Assembly (NCBI GenBank): GCA_045545095.1
Contig: JAZQAG010000049.1
Location: forward strand, 1-64,000
Direction of reading: 5' to 3'
DNA from: Phocaeicola_A sp045545095
GTDB lineage: Bacteria; Bacteroidota; Bacteroidia; Bacteroidales; Bacteroidaceae
DNA length: 64,000 nt
The position numbers and the translations under genes are program-made. The notes beneath the pieces are model-generated. The model saw only the letters and a list, made by a program, of their open reading frames with translations. It was not told where the DNA came from and ran no database searches. Shown here piece after piece: positions 54,003-61,988 of this stretch. Within the stretch, counting starts at the first letter, position 1. Each line of letters begins with the position of its first letter.

Positions 54003-54052
54003 CCACAAAGAAGAGTACCAGAAAAAGTAAGACAAACAAAATTATAGAAATT

Positions 54053-55666
54053 ATGAGAAAGAAAAGCATCCAGATGGCAGCACTGATGATGGCCGCCGTG
54101 AGCCTGACAACGTCGTGCAATGCAACGGGGGAAGAGGCAGGAACAATCGTGATTGAAGGCGAACTGGCCAATGTGCCGGACAGTTTGGTCATTGACCTTT
54201 ATGAACAAGATGGGAACTTGGGAAGCCGCATCGATACAGACACGATAATAGGCGGGAAGTTCCGTTTTGAGGTGGATACAGAAATTGAGGAAGTCCACTC
54301 GGCAAGTATCAGCAATTACGACATCGGACTCCAGACTTCTGATTTCCTCTGGATTGAACCTGGTGCCAAAATTCGGATTATGGGCAACGGACTGGACCAC
54401 TCTGCTTGGCAGATAAAGAGCAATGTGGCTGTGCAGAAAACAGAAAACCAGTTCCGTAAGGCTGCACAAGCTGAACGGAGTCTGCTACACCAAATCTATA
54501 TGGAATACTATCCGCTGACGATGAGACTTCAAGGCGGACGTGACGGGAAACAACGTCCATCAAGCGAAGAGCGAAAGCAGATACAAGTTCGACGCAGAGA
54601 ATTGGCGAACCAGTTGGACAGCACCTACAAACTTTTGAGTGCCAAAGAAGAAGCATTGCTTGAAACAATGACTCCCGACGAGGCGTGGATGGAACGTCTG
54701 TATGGACTATCGTTGGAATCCAAACTCAAAGGCGACACTGTGGTACGCGCCCGTGGCATACAGTTCTATGAACGTGTGGACAATCGGTTAAGAGCGACCT
54801 ATCGTGGTCAGAGCATCGCCAACAACCTCTTCCCTCCCCAGGTGGTTAAGGTTGAGGACATGGTTCCCGAAGACATCGAACTGAAAGATACATTAGGAAA
54901 TGTTCACCGATTGCAGGAACTGCGAGGAAAGTTTCTCCTCCTCGACTTCTGGAGCTGCGGGTGCGGCCCTTGCATTATGAGCTTTCCAGAACTGAAGGAA
55001 CTTTCCGAACAGATGGCAGACTCATTGGAGGTGGTCAGCATCAGTCAGGATGGCGAAAAGCATTGGAAGAAAGCGTCAGCCAAGTACAACATCACGTGGC
55101 ACAACTGGAACGACCTACAGAAGGACAACGGCATCTTTGCCCGCTTCGGTGTGCAGGGCATTCCCGACTACTTCCTTGTTTCACCCGAAGGAAAGGTGAT
55201 AGCAAACAAAGGTGGCTACGGAAAGGGGGTCTTAAAACCGTTCGTTCTGCTGAATATGGAAAAGGCTGGCAAGCAACCCACTTACCGCACCGAAGGAGAC
55301 AAGCACATCATCGACTATCCCACAGTGGCCGAAGAGCATATCAGCACGATGTACATCCGCCGTGTGGAACTGACAGACAAGGAGACGGCCGTCACCTTCC
55401 GTGTGTTCTATCCCTCCAGCCAATGGTTCCGCATCAGTGACGAGTCGCACCTCATCACCGACGGCAATGAGAAACTGCCCATCCGCTCGGCATCCAACAT
55501 CACACTCAACAAAAGATGCTACACACCCGAAAGCAATGTCATGGAATTTACCCTTCACTTCCCTGCCCTACCAGCCAATGCAGCCTCGTTCAGCTACTAC
55601 GAAGAGGAGAACAAACCGGACGATTGCTGGCGCATGATTGGGGTGAAGGTAAAGTCTGCTGAGTAA
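54053..55666 (+). CDS. exported thioredoxin-fold protein with transposed domain (Trx-6)
   Basis: 537 aa. The signal peptide MRKKSIQMAALMMAAVSLTT is followed by SCNATGEE, a likely lipoprotein Cys. A DUF4369-like domain (~28-115: IVIEGELANVPDSLVIDLYE), a charged helical middle, and a TlpA domain with Cys304-Gly-Pro-Cys307 plus Cys302 (WSCGCGPCIMSFPEL) and cis-Pro loop VQGIPDYFLV follow. An extra C-terminal beta domain (~415-537: MYIRRVELTDKETAVTFRVF, MEFTLHFPALPANAASFSYY) resembles the N-terminal domain of Trx-1 and Trx-2. The start is ATG 54053; the longer frame to 53885 is the duplicated leader. It ends at a clear terminator. Confidence 0.88.
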   Translation: MRKKSIQMAALMMAAVSLTTSCNATGEEAGTIVIEGELANVPDSLVIDLYEQDGNLGSRIDTDTIIGGKFRFEVDTEIEEVHSASISNYDIGLQTSDFLWIEPGAKIRIMGNGLDHSAWQIKSNVAVQKTENQFRKAAQAERSLLHQIYMEYYPLTMRLQGGRDGKQRPSSEERKQIQVRRRELANQLDSTYKLLSAKEEALLETMTPDEAWMERLYGLSLESKLKGDTVVRARGIQFYERVDNRLRATYRGQSIANNLFPPQVVKVEDMVPEDIELKDTLGNVHRLQELRGKFLLLDFWSCGCGPCIMSFPELKELSEQMADSLEVVSISQDGEKHWKKASAKYNITWHNWNDLQKDNGIFARFGVQGIPDYFLVSPEGKVIANKGGYGKGVLKPFVLLNMEKAGKQPTYRTEGDKHIIDYPTVAEEHISTMYIRRVELTDKETAVTFRVFYPSSQWFRISDESHLITDGNEKLPIRSASNITLNKRCYTPESNVMEFTLHFPALPANAASFSYYEEENKPDDCWRMIGVKVKSAE

Positions 55667-55693
55667 TCAGGTGAACCGTTTCCCATAACAGTC

Positions 55694-55748
55694 AAGAGAT
55701 AAATCCGATTTGCCGCACTCTAAAATCGGTTTGTCTCTTGCTTTTTTT
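55694..55748 (+). terminator. terminator after Trx-6
   Basis: Arms aagagataaatccgattt and aaatcggtttgtctctt (nearly fully paired) followed by a run of T at 55741-55749. Confidence 0.85.
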
Positions 55749-55773
55749 TATCTGACTAAAGAGAAAAGTTTAA

Positions 55774-55855
55774 TCATCGACGATAACTATATAAACATCG
55801 TCGATAATCACATAGTCATCGTCGATGATTATATAAACATCGACGATGATTAAAG
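55774..55855. repeat. tandem palindromic ATCGTCGAT array
   Basis: Four near-copies at about 21-24 bp spacing, each built on the self-complementary core ATCRWCGAT and separated by A/T-rich tattataaac-type linkers. It lies between the Trx-6 terminator and the HU-like gene. Its architecture is like that of the 150-280 array but the sequence is unrelated. Confidence 0.8.
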
Positions 55856-55871
55856 TTTCATGCAAAGCGAT

Positions 55872-55902
55872 TTTGATTTTTCAGCAAGTTTTATTAACTT
55901 TG
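55872..55902 (+). promoter_or_regulatory. HU-like gene promoter (TTTG, N19, TAACTTTG)
   Basis: TTTG at 55872-55875, exactly 19 nt, then TAACTTTG at 55895-55902: the full Bacteroidota consensus. It is 36 nt before ATG 55939. Confidence 0.75.
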
Positions 55903-55938
55903 CATACAAGCAAATCAACTTTTAATCTTAATATCTAT

Positions 55939-56562
55939 ATGGCAGAGTATATCAAACAGGAAATTGTGGACTTGAATGACACAGGCGAGAAGCAAGTCTA
56001 TTACCGCATGAAGCGCAATCTGCACTTCACGCACGAGCAGTTTCTGGAATGGTTGGAGAGTGCCGACCCGTTCATCACAAAACACGTCGAAAGTGTGTTG
56101 AAACATATCACGCACCAAATGGCGATAGCTATGGCACTGGGGCACAGCGTGACGATCGACGGACTGGGAACCTTCCGTGCCGGCATCGGCCTCAAACGCG
56201 GAAAGGAGATGGACGGACTGGACGATGGAAAACCAAGCCTCAATGCACAGAGCCTGCAGGTGACGGACGTATATTTCCGCCCGGACAAGGGACTTATCCG
56301 CGACACGAACTACAACTGTACCCTGACACGCGGTGACACCCGACGCATCCGCAAGCAGAAATATACCCGTGAAGAGCGTTTGGCCCTCGCCCTGGACTAT
56401 CTGGACAAGCACGCGACCATGAACATTGCGCAATACGTATCGCTGACCGGCCTGTCGCGCACAGCTGCCACCCTGGAACTGCAAGCCTTCCGCAACGACC
56501 CCGAAAGCGGTATCACCTACGAGGGACACGGCACGCATAAGGTGTATGTAAGGAGGAAGTAA
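55939..56562 (+). CDS. HU-like DNA-binding protein with C-terminal extension
   Basis: 207 aa. Residues ~1-120 follow the Bacteroidota HU/IHF-like pattern (DUF4469-neighbour type): KHVESVLKHITHQMAIAMAL, GHSVTIDGLGTFRAGIGLKR, VYFRPDKGLIRDTNYNC. Residues ~135-207 form a winged-helix-like piece (YTREERLALALDYLDKHATM, NIAQYVSLTGLSRTAATLEL). Probably a nucleoid-associated protein. The start is ATG 55939 after a consensus promoter; the upstream extension to 55846 overlaps that promoter. Confidence 0.85.
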   Translation: MAEYIKQEIVDLNDTGEKQVYYRMKRNLHFTHEQFLEWLESADPFITKHVESVLKHITHQMAIAMALGHSVTIDGLGTFRAGIGLKRGKEMDGLDDGKPSLNAQSLQVTDVYFRPDKGLIRDTNYNCTLTRGDTRRIRKQKYTREERLALALDYLDKHATMNIAQYVSLTGLSRTAATLELQAFRNDPESGITYEGHGTHKVYVRRK

Positions 56563-56676
56563 AAAAAGTGGCCGTCCCGTGTAACAAAACGGCGAGAAGT
56601 TACGTCTGTCCTTATGTAAGCGCTTGCAACGATAACGCAAAAAACAGTTTTATCAGAGAAAGAGAGAGAGAAGAAA

Positions 56677-57138
56677 ATGAAAAAGACGATTTGCATACTG
56701 GCAGCCTTGCTGATGATGGCAACGGACGGGATGGCACAGACGGTGAACGGACTGTTCAACAAGTTTGAAGACAAACCGGGCGCCGAATGTACCAACATGG
56801 CTCCGCTGCTGATGGGTATCATCAAGACGTTTGCAGCGAAGAAATCAGAGAAAGGAGAGATGATAAAAAGCATCAAGTCCATCAAAGTGCTGGACTTGGA
56901 GGACTGTACGCCCGAGGTGAAACAGGAATTTGCCCAAGAAGCCAAAAGACTGAAACCACAGGGTATGGAACTGCTGATGCAAGTGAAGGACGAAGGCAAG
57001 AACGTCTGCATCTGGGGAAAAACCAAGAAGGAGACAATACGCCAACTGGTGGTAGTAACGGACGAAGAACTGGTGAAGATTAAAGGCAAGTTCAACCTGA
57101 GCGAGATTGCCCAGATAATAAGCATCAAGCGGAAGTAA
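56677..57138 (+). CDS. DUF4252 exported protein (first copy)
   Basis: 153 aa with signal peptide MKKTICILAALLMMATDGMA. DUF4252-type core: LEDCTPEVKQEFAQEAKRL, MQVKDEGKNVCIWGKTKKE, LVVVTDEELVKIKGKFNLSE. The function of the family is unknown. Its stop overlaps the sigma gene start (TAATG). Confidence 0.85.
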   Translation: MKKTICILAALLMMATDGMAQTVNGLFNKFEDKPGAECTNMAPLLMGIIKTFAAKKSEKGEMIKSIKSIKVLDLEDCTPEVKQEFAQEAKRLKPQGMELLMQVKDEGKNVCIWGKTKKETIRQLVVVTDEELVKIKGKFNLSEIAQIISIKRK

Positions 57139-57653
57139 TGGATACGAGGGAGTTCAAACAGAGATTCCTGCCGCTGCACACACGGCTCTACCGGGCGGCC
57201 TTCCGCCTGATGGGGAATGCGATGGATGCAGAGGACATGGTGCAGGAGGCTTACCTGAAACTGTGGGAACGGCGCAACGACCTCGGCCATGTGGCGAACA
57301 TGGAGACCTACTGCACAAGCCTGATCCGCCATCTCTGTCTGGACGCACTGCGACGCACACACCCCGAAGAGGAGGATAGTCCGCCACCCGAGGAACTGCC
57401 CCTGACGGATGGGGGCAATGCCGCTACAGCCCTGGAACGACAGGACGAAGCGGAGCAACTGACCCGCCTCATCGGCCGACTGCCCGAGGGACAACGCACG
57501 GTGATGACGCTGCACGATGTGGAGGGATGCTCATACGAAGAGATTGAAAAGGCCACCGGCTTTACGGCCGTCAACATACGGGTGATGCTGAGCCGGGCCA
57601 GAAAGAAAGTACGCGAACAATTTCAGATAATAATGAACTATGGACAGAGATAG
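57138..57653 (+). CDS. ECF RNA polymerase sigma factor
   Basis: 171 aa. Region 2 is DAEDMVQEAYLKLWERRNDL and region 4 is CSYEEIEKATGFTAVNIRVM followed by LSRARKKVREQF. The start overlaps the previous stop codon, and its end overlaps the next gene by 14 nt; the four genes are tightly coupled. Confidence 0.93.
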   Translation: MDTREFKQRFLPLHTRLYRAAFRLMGNAMDAEDMVQEAYLKLWERRNDLGHVANMETYCTSLIRHLCLDALRRTHPEEEDSPPPEELPLTDGGNAATALERQDEAEQLTRLIGRLPEGQRTVMTLHDVEGCSYEEIEKATGFTAVNIRVMLSRARKKVREQFQIIMNYGQR

Positions 57654-58158
57654 AATCCAAACACTGCTCGACCGCTTCTTTGACGGAACAACCACACGGG
57701 AGGAGGAGACCCTGCTGATGCAATACTTCACACAGGAGGAGAATGTGCCCGGGGAATGGGAGGCAGAGCAACGGATGTTCCGCCAGCTGGCCGAAACACG
57801 CCACACACTCCCCCCCGTGCCGCAAGGGATGGAAGAACGGCTAATGACGCATATCGGCGAATGGGCAAAAAAAGAGTCGCACACACCACGCCTACAGTCG
57901 CGGAAAGCAAACCGATGGTGGATAATCGGGACGGCGGCCTGTCTGCTGCTGGCCGGAGGCATCGGACTGAAGATGATGCAGCAACCGGCAGAACAGGAAT
58001 CCCTCACCCCCGAAGCGGCATACGCAGAAACGGAACGGGCGCTGCATATGTTTGCCCACACTCTGAACAAAGGTGTGGAGCAGATGGCCAACGCCCAGCA
58101 AACCACCCTACGGATGCAAGAGAAAATAAACAGAACGTTGAACCAGATAAACCAATAA
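57640..58158 (+). CDS. putative anti-sigma-type membrane protein
   Basis: 172 aa. A cytoplasmic N-terminal part starts MDRDRIQTLLDRFFDGTTTR (like small anti-sigma heads). One membrane helix lies around residues 90-107 (WWIIGTAACLLLAGGIGLKM), and a helical periplasmic end follows. Assignment by layout and position directly after the sigma gene; no metal-binding motif is seen. Confidence 0.7.
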   Translation: MDRDRIQTLLDRFFDGTTTREEETLLMQYFTQEENVPGEWEAEQRMFRQLAETRHTLPPVPQGMEERLMTHIGEWAKKESHTPRLQSRKANRWWIIGTAACLLLAGGIGLKMMQQPAEQESLTPEAAYAETERALHMFAHTLNKGVEQMANAQQTTLRMQEKINRTLNQINQ

Positions 58159-58164
58159 AGAGTT

Positions 58165-58638
58165 ATGAAACGACTGATAATCCTTATTGTAACAGTATTC
58201 ACATTGGGCCTTCCCGCCACGGTGCAGGCCAAGACTTTCGACTTCGACAAAATGGCAGAAATAGAGGGGGTCACTTCGGTGCACATCTCCAAGGCGATGT
58301 TCAAACTGCTGTCCGGCATGGGCCTCAAGGCTAACGGCATCGACTTGCAAAGCGTCATGCCCAAACTGGAGAGCCTCCAAATCATCACTTGCGAGAAACC
58401 TGGAATTATACCTTTATTAAAAAAGGAGGCCGAAGCCTTCTCCACCAAAGAGGGATACGAGGAACTGATGCGGGTGAAGGAGGACAACTCGCACACCGTC
58501 ATCCTGCAAAAACAGCATGAGAACAAGCCCAATGAATATGTATTGGTAAACATCGAAGGGAACGAGGACTTCAACCTCATCCTTATGAAGGGGACGCTGA
58601 CGCTGGAGGAGTTACAGCAGTTGGCCGGAAAGAAATAA
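58165..58638 (+). CDS. DUF4252 exported protein (second copy)
   Basis: 157 aa, signal peptide MKRLIILIVTVFTLGLPATV. The same DUF4252 pattern as 56677-57138: KLESLQIITCEKPGIIPLLK, EAFSTKEGYEELMRVKEDNS, YVLVNIEGNEDFNLILMKGT. It is the last gene of the unit, 6 nt after the anti-sigma-like gene, and is followed by a long inverted repeat. Confidence 0.85.
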   Translation: MKRLIILIVTVFTLGLPATVQAKTFDFDKMAEIEGVTSVHISKAMFKLLSGMGLKANGIDLQSVMPKLESLQIITCEKPGIIPLLKKEAEAFSTKEGYEELMRVKEDNSHTVILQKQHENKPNEYVLVNIEGNEDFNLILMKGTLTLEELQQLAGKK

Positions 58639-58655
58639 AAAGGAACAACGAAAAA

Positions 58656-58712
58656 TCAGGCGCGGACTACGCGGATGAAGGAACAATTCCAATCCGTGTA
58701 GTCCGCGCCTGA
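58656..58712. repeat. long inverted repeat (caggcgcggactac type)
   Basis: Arms tcaggcgcggactacgcgga and tccgtgtagtccgcgcctga (20 bp, two mismatches) around a 16-nt loop, between two convergent genes. It may act as a bidirectional terminator, but related arms at 59299-59349 suggest a repeated element family. Confidence 0.85.
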
Positions 58713-58717
58713 CTCAT

Positions 58718-59272
58718 TTACTCAGCACCGGAGAAAGCTGATTTCTCCAACCGGAAATCTATCAGAGTGGCGCTGGTGTGCATGACAAGCCACTCTGCCC
58801 AAGCCGCCGGGGACGCCTGCCATGACCAGGACGTCATGGGTCCCGCATCGAATGTGCGGACCTCACTGCCATCGTCGTTGGAAAGAGTCACCGAAATATC
58901 TTGTCCGTAACTGAGCGCATAGGCATACTTTGTCAGTTCGGGAACATCATCCTTGCGCTCCATGCGCACGATGCACACAAATTCGTCAGGGGCTTCAGCC
59001 AACGGGAGGGGGACTGCGGAATAGGTCCATTCACTACCCCTCAGCGTATCAATGTGCAACTGGCCGGCAATATCCTTATAAGCAATCACAAAGTGATAGA
59101 AATCTCTGACGTCTTCACCTGCCGAGAATGCGTAATTGACTTGGAAGGTTGTGAACTCTACAACCTCTTCCTTGTCGGCAGGAGGTTCTTCGCCGATAAC
59201 GATGCGCTCGCCATCGTTGTCGCAAGCGACGAGAGAGAGTGTAGCCAAGGCAGCAAGAATGAATTTCCTCAT
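58718..59272 (-). CDS. lipoprotein of unknown function
   Basis: 184 aa; family not recognised. The N-terminus MRKFILAALATLSLVACDND is a clear lipoprotein signal (LVAC), followed by an acidic stretch like a surface-export signal. The body is beta-rich. It is flanked on both sides by related long inverted repeats. The start is ATG 59272; the longer frame to 59305 would precede the signal peptide. Confidence 0.75.
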   Translation of the reverse strand: MRKFILAALATLSLVACDNDGERIVIGEEPPADKEEVVEFTTFQVNYAFSAGEDVRDFYHFVIAYKDIAGQLHIDTLRGSEWTYSAVPLPLAEAPDEFVCIVRMERKDDVPELTKYAYALSYGQDISVTLSNDDGSEVRTFDAGPMTSWSWQASPAAWAEWLVMHTSATLIDFRLEKSAFSGAE

Positions 59273-59298
59273 GATGTGTTTCTGATGTGATAAATGTT

Positions 59299-59349
59299 TT
59301 GGCACGGATTAACGCGGAGTCTTATCATAACCCGTGTAATCCGCGCCAA
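59299..59349. repeat. long inverted repeat (ggcgcggattacacgg type)
   Basis: Arms ttggcacggattaacgcgg and cccgtgtaatccgcgccaa. The sequence GGCGCGGA-TTA/CTAC-ACGG is shared with the element at 58656-58712, 640 bp away. Confidence 0.8.
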
Positions 59350-59378
59350 ATTTTATTACGTTGTATCGCGTCTGATTA

Positions 59379-61775
59379 TTACTTCGTCTGCAACTTCGTC
59401 TTCACAGTCTTGAAGTCGTCGCACTCGGTAATGAGGGTAATCTCACCGGGAGTCTGACCGGCACGGAGGATGACAAGAGCCGAACCGTGGAAGAGGTCGC
59501 GCTCGGGCACAGCATGGAGTTCGTGAGAAACGATGTTGCCATTATCTACAGCTACAATAGCGGCATCACCCTCGACCCGGAAACGGAGATGGCTGTTCAC
59601 ATCGGGCACACGGCGTCCCTTGCTGTCAACGGCATACACGCGCAAGTGCTGGAGGTCCATACCGTCGGCCTTCCAATTGCTGTTGTCAGGCTCTACGACG
59701 AGTTTCTTCACCTTACCGGTTGTCTCGATACGATGGCGGGCAATGACCTTGCCGTCTTTGTAAGCACGTGCTTCCAAGTAACCGGGAGCGTACTTCACAT
59801 TGTTCCAACGGATGCGGTTGCGGTCGCGACCGTTCGTGTTCGGCTTCTTGCCAAGGCTCTTGCCGTTCAGTATCAGTTCCACTTCGTCGCCATTGGTATA
59901 GGTCTGGAGTGAAAGTTCCTCACCGTCCTTGTGGTTCCAGTGGTCGTTCATGCGGGCTACGCCTGTCTGCACACCGTTCCACATGCGGTCTTCCTCGCTT
60001 TCCACGATACCGATGTGTACCAACGGCTCGTCGCTGAAGAAGCTCTTCAGGAAGTAGGCAATGGGTTTGGGTTGGAGGGAAATGTCGAACACACCCTGTG
60101 CCCATCCCTTGGCAGGCCATCCGCCGCTCTCGCCCAAGTAGTCGATCTGTCCCCAGTAGGCCAATCCGATAACCTTGTCGAGATCCATCTCAAAGAAGTT
60201 GGGGCCCATGTTGCTGGTGTTGGCTTCGCTCTGATAGAACTTCATGTGCGGGAAGTTTTTGCTGTCGCCGGGGAAGTACATGTAGCGGTAGTTGTAGGAG
60301 GCAATGTCAGTCTCGTGTACAAGGGGAGCGGGCAATGAATCGGTGTCCATGTGACGGCCACGGGGATGCATGGCTACGGTGATGAGGCGTGTATTATCGT
60401 AACGCTTCAACAGTTCGCGCTGCATGCGGTAGGGAGTCACACCCCAGTCGGCATGAGGCAGGTGCCAATAGGTCTGCAACTCATTACCAAGGCTCCAGAA
60501 CACTACAGAGGGGTGGTTGCGGTCGCGCTTGATCCACTCGGGAATATCCTTCTGCCACAACAATGCCCAAGGAGCACGGCCACCGCAATACTGGTCGAGC
60601 CACTTGTCATAAAGTTCATCCACAACAAGGATACCGTACTCATCGCACAGGTCCATGAAGTCTTCACTATAGGGGTTATGGGAAGTACGGATGTGGTTCA
60701 CACCAAATTCCTTGAGGAGCTGGATGCGCTTTTCGATGGCACGCGGATAGGCTGCTGCACCAAGAGCACCCAATGAATGGTGGTTGGCAATACCCTTCAA
60801 AAGGACTTTCTTACCATTGAGTTTCATACCGTATTCGGGAGAGAACTCTACGGAGCGTACTCCGAAACGCTCTGACACCTGGTCGGCCACTTTGCCATCG
60901 GCATGGAAGACTGTCACTTGAGCGGTATAAAGGTGGGGTGTTTCGCAATCCCACAATTTGGGATTCTGCAACTTGATGTCATCGAACTTGTATTCATAAG
61001 TGCTCTGACGGCGCTTGAACTCCTGCATCTTGCGGGCCACCTCATTACCCTCGGCATCGGTGATGACAACCTCGGCCTTGACAGCTTGTCTGTTGTAGCA
61101 AGCCACCTCGGCCTGTATGGAAACTGTAGCTTCGGCTGCAGACACCTGAGGAGTCGTAATATAGAGAGGATGACGCATCAGATAGACCTTAGGATCAGTG
61201 ATGACTACATCCACATCGCGGAAGAGTCCGCCACCGGTGTACCAACGTGAGTTGTTGGGCTCGCGTGTATCGGCTTTCACGGCCAAAACATTTGGTTCAC
61301 CATACTTCAACAGTTTGGTGACATCAATCTCAAAACCTACGTAACCATAATCGGTTCCACCGACGAGGCGGCCATTCAGATAGACATCGCCTACATACAT
61401 GATACCTTCGAAGTCCAATACGACACGATTGCCTTTCCAACTCTCATCGGGAGTAAAGGTCTTACGGTACCAACCAATACCCATTTCTTTAAATCCACGG
61501 CTACTGAGACGGCTGCGGATGTTGGCACCCGGGTCACTGTTGTCAGCCCGTTCGCTGGCATCAGGAGCCACCCACGGCTGTTCAATCTGAAAGTCGTGAG
61601 GCACATTCACCGTACGCCACTGGCTGTCATCAAACTGAGGTTGCTCAGCACCGGCAACATCGTCCAGCACAAAGCGCCAGCCATAATTAAAACTCTCGAT
61701 TTTCCTTCCTTCAGCGGAAGCCTGTACGGCAAATCCCAAGAAGAGAATTGCCAAAGAGAAAAATAGTTTTTTCAT
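59379..61775 (-). CDS. glycoside hydrolase family 2
   Basis: 798 aa with signal peptide MKKLFFSLAILFLGFAVQAS. The GH2 order is clear: an N-terminal sugar-binding domain (FNYGWRFVLDDVAG, WRTVNVPHDFQIEQPW), an Ig-like domain, a TIM barrel with acid/base Glu in VVFWSLGNELQTYW and nucleophile Glu in KFYQSEANTSNMG, and C-terminal beta domains (DGKVIARHRIETTGKVKKLV). The residues typical of beta-galactosidase versus other GH2 activities cannot be separated by eye. It is monocistronic with a TAnnTTTG element upstream. Confidence 0.92.
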   Translation of the reverse strand: MKKLFFSLAILFLGFAVQASAEGRKIESFNYGWRFVLDDVAGAEQPQFDDSQWRTVNVPHDFQIEQPWVAPDASERADNSDPGANIRSRLSSRGFKEMGIGWYRKTFTPDESWKGNRVVLDFEGIMYVGDVYLNGRLVGGTDYGYVGFEIDVTKLLKYGEPNVLAVKADTREPNNSRWYTGGGLFRDVDVVITDPKVYLMRHPLYITTPQVSAAEATVSIQAEVACYNRQAVKAEVVITDAEGNEVARKMQEFKRRQSTYEYKFDDIKLQNPKLWDCETPHLYTAQVTVFHADGKVADQVSERFGVRSVEFSPEYGMKLNGKKVLLKGIANHHSLGALGAAAYPRAIEKRIQLLKEFGVNHIRTSHNPYSEDFMDLCDEYGILVVDELYDKWLDQYCGGRAPWALLWQKDIPEWIKRDRNHPSVVFWSLGNELQTYWHLPHADWGVTPYRMQRELLKRYDNTRLITVAMHPRGRHMDTDSLPAPLVHETDIASYNYRYMYFPGDSKNFPHMKFYQSEANTSNMGPNFFEMDLDKVIGLAYWGQIDYLGESGGWPAKGWAQGVFDISLQPKPIAYFLKSFFSDEPLVHIGIVESEEDRMWNGVQTGVARMNDHWNHKDGEELSLQTYTNGDEVELILNGKSLGKKPNTNGRDRNRIRWNNVKYAPGYLEARAYKDGKVIARHRIETTGKVKKLVVEPDNSNWKADGMDLQHLRVYAVDSKGRRVPDVNSHLRFRVEGDAAIVAVDNGNIVSHELHAVPERDLFHGSALVILRAGQTPGEITLITECDDFKTVKTKLQTK

Positions 61776-61860
61776 GTTTGTCATTAAATAGTTATATATT
61801 ATTTTGTTCTGTTTGCCATTAAATCCTATATTCTAAAAGGCTGTGAATAAAATATCCTTG

Positions 61861-61868
61861 CAAAGATA
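61861..61868 (-). promoter_or_regulatory. -7 element of the GH2 promoter
   Basis: The minus strand reads TATCTTTG, 85 nt before ATG 61775. Confidence 0.5.
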
Positions 61869-61923
61869 ATGGATAATTCCTATTCCATTTGTGTGAATAA
61901 ACACATTTTATGGTTTTATGACA

Positions 61924-61967
61924 GAAAAAGGGAGTCCCATAACTCCAAGTCATGGAATTCCCTCTTT
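61924..61967 (-). terminator. terminator after the DUF4488 gene
   Basis: On the minus strand a hairpin of aagagggaattccatg and atgggactcccttttt ends in T-rich sequence, 23 nt after the DUF4488 stop codon. Confidence 0.75.
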
Positions 61968-61988
61968 CATGTTAGGTCTATTTACCTG

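Larger units (their letters stand above)
53877..54070 (+). repeat. duplicated leader, copy 2 (in front of Trx-6)
   Basis: Matches 45009-45202 with about seven mismatches. It contains TAnnTTTG elements at 53880-53887 and 53995-54002 and the dyad TGTCTAA-AAA-TTAGACA at 53918-53934. The match runs into the signal-peptide codons and then fades. Confidence 0.9.

Noticed and set aside
53885..54052. N-terminal extensions of Trx-2 and Trx-6
   Set aside because: They cover promoter elements and the dyad of the duplicated leader, and precede a typical signal peptide; the ATGs at 45185 and 54053 fit better.
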